Source: Blastopirellula marina DSM 3645
Lineage (GTDB): Bacteria; Planctomycetota; Planctomycetia; Pirellulales; Pirellulaceae
DNA length: 64,000 nt
NCBI RefSeq assembly: GCF_000153105.1
Contig: NZ_CH672376.1
Span: forward strand, 2,046,855 to 2,110,854
Direction of reading: 5' to 3'
Shown: in pieces, positions 63,062 through 64,000 of the stretch
How the letters are laid out: each line of letters starts with the position of its first letter
Numbering within the stretch: position 1 is the first letter of the stretch
Translations under genes and position numbers: made by a program
The notes under the pieces: generated by a model
Seen by the model: only the letters and a program-made list of their open reading frames with translations
What the model was told of the DNA's origin: nothing
Databases searched by the model: none

Positions 63062-64000
63062 TGCTGAGCCGCGTCGCGGAATCCATCTATTGGATGAGCC
63101 GTTACGTGGAACGCGCCGAGAACGTGGCGCGTTTCATTTCCGTCAATCTAAACCTCAGCATGGATCTGGCCTCGGAGGGGCATCAGCAATGGCTACCTTT
63201 GGTGACCACGACCGGTGACGACAAGCTGTTCTACGAACACTACGACGCACCGACCAAGCGAAACGTGCTGCAGTTTCTGACGTTCGATCGCAACAATCCG
63301 AACTCGATTTTGTCGTCGCTCGTCGGAGCGCGAGAATGCGCTCGTAGCATTCGCGAGGTGATCTCGGCCGAGATGTGGGAGCACATCAACAACTTTTACC
63401 TGATGGTGAAAGATGTCGGCGGCGCCGACGGCGTCAGCGAAGAGCAACTCGTTTTCTACGAGCAAATCCGAGCCTCGGGACAGCACTTTATCGGCATCAC
63501 CGACGCGACGATGACCCATGGCGAAGGTTGGCACTTTGGTCAATTTGGACGCTTCATGGAACGCGCCGACAAAACGTCGCGTATCCTGGACGTCAAGTAC
63601 TATATCTTGCTGCCGAGCCCGCAACATGTCGGTTCGCCGTTTGACGAATTGCAGTGGTCCGCCCTGCTCCGTTCGGCCAGCGCTTTTGAGATGTATCGCC
63701 AGCGTTATGGGCGAATCATTCCGGCCAACATTGTCAGCTTCCTCGTGTTGGATCGCGCCTTTCCGCGCGCCATCCTGCATTGCCTGTCGAAGGCGAACGA
63801 TTCGTTGCACGCGATCTCCGGCTCCGATCCAGAAAGCTTCAGCAATCTGCCGGAACAACGACTCGGTCAGCTACGCGCCAGCCTGGCGTTCACCAGCGCC
63901 GACGACATCATCAATCGCGGCATGCACGAATTTGTCGACGACATGCAGCGCCGCGTCAACGCCGTAGGATTGGCGCTCTCCAATACCTTTTTCGCGCGAG
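63061..64000 (+). CDS. alpha-E domain-containing protein, partial (3' end outside window)
   Basis: 313 codons visible from ATG 63061, which shares its A with the preceding TAA. The alpha-E (DUF403) pattern is clear: LSRVAESIYWMSRYVERAENVAR at the start, VGARECARSIREVISAEMWEHIN, FGRFMERADKTSRILDVKYY, and FLVLDRAFPRAILHCL. It is a helical protein of unknown biochemical role always found with the ATP-grasp partner. The overlap implies translational coupling. The gene runs off the right edge. Confidence 0.93.
   Translation, partial: MLSRVAESIYWMSRYVERAENVARFISVNLNLSMDLASEGHQQWLPLVTTTGDDKLFYEHYDAPTKRNVLQFLTFDRNNPNSILSSLVGARECARSIREVISAEMWEHINNFYLMVKDVGGADGVSEEQLVFYEQIRASGQHFIGITDATMTHGEGWHFGQFGRFMERADKTSRILDVKYYILLPSPQHVGSPFDELQWSALLRSASAFEMYRQRYGRIIPANIVSFLVLDRAFPRAILHCLSKANDSLHAISGSDPESFSNLPEQRLGQLRASLAFTSADDIINRGMHEFVDDMQRRVNAVGLALSNTFFAR

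Overview
The window reads as chromosomal DNA of a planctomycete, most likely of the Pirellulaceae (Blastopirellula/Bremerella-like). This is inferred from family content: many DUF1559 pseudopilin-like proteins, a DUF1549/DUF1553 cytochrome followed by a DUF1501 protein, a PVC-type haem protein, two sulfatases, small lipoproteins, and Ser/Thr kinase signalling, all in moderately GC-rich DNA. One region, about 38.4-42.3 kb, is clearly AT-richer than the rest.

Layout. 0-5 kb: a minus-strand tandem array alternating DUF1559 proteins with small lipoproteins. 5.6-14.1 kb: housekeeping and regulatory genes (RecQ, FkbM methyltransferase, L-2-hydroxyacid dehydrogenase, exported HAD hydrolase, membrane protein, Fur-family regulator, orphan FlgM), then about 1 kb without a convincing gene. 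14-24.8 kb: secreted alpha/beta hydrolase, sulfatase, membrane-anchored Ser/Thr kinase, Cys-rich exported protein, DUF2750 and NRDE/TANGO2 proteins. 25-36.8 kb: another DUF1559/lipoprotein pair, a DUF1559 remnant, exported endonuclease/phosphatase-fold protein, Tat-exported pyruvyl-transferase-like protein, sugar isomerase, lactonase, and the DUF1549/1553-DUF1501 pair.

37.0-43.7 kb is an accessory island. It begins at a tRNA-Glu(CUC) gene followed by a terminator and seven copies of a 40-bp repeat. It then holds a small HhH-like gene and a very large AT-rich SIR2-domain protein resembling defence-associated sirtuins, and ends with an intact ISAs1-family element that has inverted repeats and a target-site duplication. 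43.9-52 kb: SGNH hydrolase, PVC-type haem protein, sulfatase and OprB-like porin, a plausible glycan-use neighbourhood.

52-64 kb: a two-gene unit followed by floA (flotillin-like), a methyltransferase, then an electron-transfer cluster. The cluster comprises a dihaem cytochrome c, a flavoprotein fused to a BFD [2Fe-2S] domain and a bis-haem b membrane domain, an 11-haem cytochrome c, and a Tll0287-like haem lipoprotein, with a decayed globin gene behind it. The window closes in the ATP-grasp/alpha-E pair. The two most interesting systems are the SIR2 island and the electron-transfer cluster, which looks like a route from cytoplasmic NAD(P)H across the membrane to periplasmic haems.
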